DNA from: Cladophialophora immunda
Taxonomy: Eukaryota > Ascomycota > Eurotiomycetes > Chaetothyriales > Herpotrichiellaceae
Reading direction: 5' to 3'
Assembly (NCBI RefSeq): GCF_000835495.1
Contig: NW_015622557.1
Coordinates: forward strand, 1 to 19,147
Length of the DNA: 19,147 nt
The stretch's first letter is position 1. Each line of letters opens with the position of its first letter. The notes under the pieces were generated by a model. It saw only the letters and a program-made list of their open reading frames with translations. It was not told the DNA's origin and searched no databases. The position numbers and the translations under genes were made by a program. Positions 16,198 to 19,147 of the stretch are shown piece by piece.

Positions 16198-17841
16198 ATG
16201 GTGACACGCGGTTTCCACATTGTTCTCTGCGGCCGTCGATACTTCGTATATGGGTATGATGGTGATGCTTATCCCAGCGGACTAGGCCGAAATATCGTGG
16301 ATGACATACCCAACGACGAACGACTTTATCAAGGTGATCACCTAATTCAGAGTTTATTTGTTGTGCCGCCCTGCACGCGGGGGCGTTGCTGACTTTCCAC
16401 TTAAATAGACTGGCTTCAACGGGAACGCGAGAAAGTCAAATGCTATGTTGCAGATCTCGAAAAGACTGCTTTTACTGTGACGAAAAGCACGCTGGCGAAA
16501 GGCCGCTCCAGTGAAACACTGCAAGACACCTACGAGCCGACGTGGAGTTTGATCGACGGTCTCACATCGCTCCCCTCCTCGTTATGTGATGTGGAGAGAC
16601 ATGAATGGATATATCTCGTTGATCTAGACAGCGAGCTCTTCTCCATCAACAATTGGATGGTCTTCGAACTCGACGATATTCCGCGCGATCGTTGGATCCC
16701 AGCCGTTCTGCATGGAGAAGGAGAGGAGAGGGACGGCCAAAAGCGCGCTTTTGAGCTCTGCCCCGAGGCCGGATGGAGAATAGATCCACCCGATTATTTC
16801 CCCCTCAGCCAAGGACCTCAGCGAGACGAATACCGTTCCCTGTATCGACGGTACGATGTCTCAATAGTCGCACCGATTGAACATGATACCATCGGTGCGA
16901 GGACATCGTGGGGTCCATCTGTTGCGGGGGCAATCTTTCATCATTGAACAACCCCTTTTGACATCTGCTCCTGGGACTACCTTGCGGGAGCAAGCCATTC
17001 AAGTTTCGCGTTTCGTGAAGTGGCGTTTGCCATCATGTCCCTCGCGGCGGACCAGATTCGCTTCGATGGTCCGAGCCGATATCATGGCCCCTTTTCTAAG
17101 GCGCAGTCTCGGGGGTATCATACGGCCGATGACGAGCCGAGGCTGATGCCTCTATTTGGTTCCGGTTGCCACGCTGAAGGCCAGGAGCCTGGCTCTTCCC
17201 CATCTGAATCAATCTATTGGTTTGAAGGTGTTCCGATCAGTCTCGTTCCAGACACGGTCTTCGAGAACGACACCGACGCCGCCATCGCTAAAGCGGTCGA
17301 GCACGGGTTGGCCACGGGACGCTCCGATTTCCGGATGGTCCTGTTTTCCATTTGGCGTGCCGTCCTGGTTGAGATATCCACTAAGGACGCCGTCCACAAG
17401 ATCCCACGGACGGGCCTCGTGAGGATTTGCGATCGCCGAGAGAACGGCGATCGTTCAGGATTTGCTGCTCTTCAGACGTTCTTCGCAACCGCGGCGGATC
17501 GCGCCCTTAGGGTTTCCACCGAAGGCGTATTTCCACCTGATATATACGGTCTAATCCTCGAGCATGCGGATTTGGAGACTCGACGTTCTTGCGCCCGGGT
17601 CTCGCGAACATTTCAGACGCTCAGTCGCAATCCATTTACCAAGTTCTCGACAACTTTCATTGGCGGAATGGACGTTTCAGCCGCTCACCTCCGAAAACTC
17701 ACCGAGAAGTCCGTCGTTTCCAATTGGGAGGCAATGTACTACATCGAGGAGGGAAAGACGGCCGGTATCTGGTTTCCCATCCTGGGACAAGGGTCTCGAC
17801 TGTCCATGATGACGCAGGCAGCAATCCGGCTCGTGCCATGA
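16198..17841 (+). CDS. Fungal orphan-family protein with F-box-like segment; in-frame TGA
   Basis: Exon 1 is 16198-16333. Intron 16334-16408 (75 bp) has donor GTGATC, branch GCTGACT and acceptor AAATAG. Exon 2 then runs on. The protein starts MVTRGFHIVLCGRRYFVYGY, continues DGDAYPSGLG, and after the splice reads D-WLQREREKV. Then come IYLVDLDSELFSINN and FELDDIPRDRWI. This order matches an ascomycete orphan family I recall by pattern (TRG-HI, D-YP-GLG, DLD-E-F--N, L--IPR). In the same frame a TGA at 16945-16947 interrupts after residue 224; the frame then stays open for 297 codons to 17841, including SFAFREVAFAIMSLAAD and VFPPDIYGLILEHADLETRR (17524-17631), an F-box-like helix set. F-box proteins link targets to SCF ubiquitin ligases. 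Either the gene is broken or a second intron removes the stop, for example 16895-16990 or 16913-16990. Function unproven. Confidence 0.7.
17430..17453. repeat. Inverted repeat CGATCGCCG / CGGCGATCG within the gene
   Basis: Perfect 9-bp arms are separated by six bases (AGAGAA). The hairpin falls in the coding sequence ICDRRENGDRS, so it may be coincidental codon choice. Confidence 0.6.
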
Positions 17842-18428
17842 ATCTGGTCCTCAGGTACAATCATCCGATGCAAGCCCAAAGCATTTGACCAGACCACTCA
17901 GGCAACCCCTCCTTTGGGCTTGTCCTCCCCTACGACTGTCCATCTTCCTCCGACATTTTGGTCGCTTTCTGAGGCAAACACCCACGAGGCGTCCCAGGAC
18001 CGTCATATGCACCGATCCTTGGGAGGGAATTGCCAAACCATTCGTTGGAATGATGTGGTGCGATTTTTCATCCTCTGAGATCTCGATTTGTACACCACCC
18101 GCCACTGTAGTCGAACCGTTCAACCGATTATTGCAAGTCAAGGGAGAGTTAATGGAGTTCCGATGAGGAATGTCGGCCCCCCTCCCCTTCTGCGACATGC
18201 TCGTCACTGTTTTACAGCAAAATAAGCGACATTGTAGTAGTCGGCGAATCCAGATGTTTCTAGTGATCGCTACCAGTTGGAGCAACTCAACGAGACGAGT
18301 CTAGTGAGGGGGGCATCAATGCTAGAATTGACGTAGGAAGGCTTACAATTGAAATGAATTTCATATTCTCAACTGATGACTATGGCTTGCGCGTTTGAAA
18401 CCTGATAGAGATTAGGGATCAAGAAGGG
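17842..18428. other. Intergenic stretch between convergent genes
   Basis: This is the shared 3' flank of the F-box family gene and the minus-strand coiled-coil gene. Short ORFs on both strands (17885-18166 plus, 17851-18285 minus) overlap and lack domains. No obvious gene is present. Confidence 0.45.
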
Positions 18429-19045
18429 CTAATCGTCGTCGGGGTCCATTACCCAGCTCTCAGGATCGGACTTGGATTCACTCGCGCCAGTTGTATGATT
18501 TCGGATAGTCTCTGCGGTGTCGAGGCTGGTTGGAAAAGGCTTCGTCCGGGACGGGACTGCGGTGGTAGCATCGTTAGGGTGCATGTCGCTAGGGACCCCC
18601 GTCTTTGCTGCAGATTTCTCGAGAAGTCTCTGGAGAGACTTCTCGAGACCAGTTTGGAAATCGAGCGTGGCTGAGAGATAGGTGTGTTCGGGTTCAAGTA
18701 CGCTGACCGGGTCCTTCATATCGATATCTTTCATCCTGTTGGCGAGTTCGCCGAACACCACCATCACATCGATGAGGATTGAAACTGGCTCTTTCATAGA
18801 TTGGAGTTCCGCAATATCAGCTTTCATGTCGGGCCCCGAACATCTAGAGCGCTCTATATCCGTTTCCTCGGTTTTCTTTTCGATGTTGTGGTTGAGGTAT
18901 TTGTCTTGCAGTGATATGCTCTCAATTGCATGGTTGTTGTCTTTGCGAAGGTTCAAAAGGTCTCCCGTCAAGTCTAGAAGTGTTGCCTTCAGGGTTGCGA
19001 TATTTTGTAGAACGAGCGAACCGGAGACGCTCGACTTGAGTATTT
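18429..19045 (-). CDS. Coiled-coil protein, 5' end unresolved
   Basis: The minus-strand frame ends with WVMDPDDD at a stop at 18429. It is open up to a TGA at 19074-19076, but no ATG opens it. The track-style start at 18971 is TTG, while the reading continues upstream through EILKSSVSGSLVLQNIATLK, clearly in the same helical style. A CAG acceptor at 19046-19048 after a pyrimidine-rich tract suggests an intron, so earlier exons probably lie at or beyond the window edge. The N-terminal part (LKATLLDLTGDLLNLRKDNN) and the middle (ILIDVMVVFGELANRMKDID) are amphipathic helices typical of coiled coils. The C-terminal 60 residues are polar and disordered with an acidic end. No known domain is recognised. 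It may be the C-terminal part of a larger protein. Confidence 0.5.
18617..18648. repeat. Perfect 15-bp inverted repeat in coding sequence
   Basis: TCTCGAGAAGTCTCT (18617-18631) and its exact reverse complement (18634-18648) are separated by GG. It lies in the coiled-coil gene, where it encodes LEKSLQRLLEKS. Protein-level repetition (LEKS twice) explains part of the symmetry. Confidence 0.9.
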
Positions 19046-19147
19046 CTGCTCGGCAGTGTTGTGAAAATAGATTTCATAAATACAGCGTCACATTCCTGAC
19101 CTGTTTATTTCAGTATTATAGATGTAATCTTTCCAAAGTTCCTGGGA

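Noticed and set aside
17851..18285. Minus-strand ORF of 144 codons
   Set aside because: It has no domain, is Arg/Cys-rich, and overlaps a plus-strand ORF of similar quality. It lies in the 3' flank of two convergent genes.
1..19147. CRISPR array, rRNA or tRNA genes, intact transposon
   Set aside because: No regularly spaced identical repeats with unique spacers, no recognisable rRNA or tRNA sequence and no transposase or reverse transcriptase motifs were seen. Small tRNAs could be missed by eye.

Overview
The window looks like a piece of a filamentous ascomycete (Pezizomycotina) genome. It shows short GT..AG introns of 48-76 bp with CTAAC/CTGAC-type branch points, TATA boxes upstream of several starts, a fungal ankyrin protein, a fungal F-box-type orphan family, and an Elf1-like zinc-ribbon gene with two introns. 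I cannot fix genus or order. The region is gene-poor for such a fungus: six or seven supported genes in 19 kb, separated by long stretches with short ORFs, minisatellites and broken frames. This has an accessory rather than core flavour.

Layout. 1-1277: AT-rich left edge, then a GGAGCT minisatellite, no supported gene. 1278-2336 (-): 352-aa fungal protein with a conserved-looking Cys/His core and a repetitive tail. 2337-2627: shared divergent promoter. 2628-3314 (+): two-exon ankyrin-repeat gene whose 3' end appears frameshifted. 3449-5184: no supported gene, with a degenerate repeat cluster. 5185-6153 (-): alpha/beta-hydrolase with an N-terminal signal sequence. 6154-8250: minisatellite, one member of a dispersed repeat pair and a possible decayed minus-strand gene. 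8250-9073 (+): 40-bp triple repeat, TATA box and a three-exon Elf1-like gene. 9074-10812: no firm gene. 10813-12510 (-): 565-aa protein with a PD-(D/E)XK-like nuclease core and a C-terminal nuclear localisation signal. 12511-16197: 3.7 kb without a firm gene. 16198-17841 (+): orphan fungal family with an F-box-like segment, interrupted by an in-frame TGA. 18429 to the right edge (-): coiled-coil protein, 5' end unresolved.

No operon-like or biosynthetic logic ties the genes together. The only visible regulatory coupling is the 291-bp intergenic region between the divergent 352-aa protein and the ankyrin gene, which holds a TATA box facing each way and two identical GTGCGGGGTA elements 21 bp apart. 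No tRNA, rRNA, CRISPR array or intact transposon was recognised. Family assignments come from motif recognition only.
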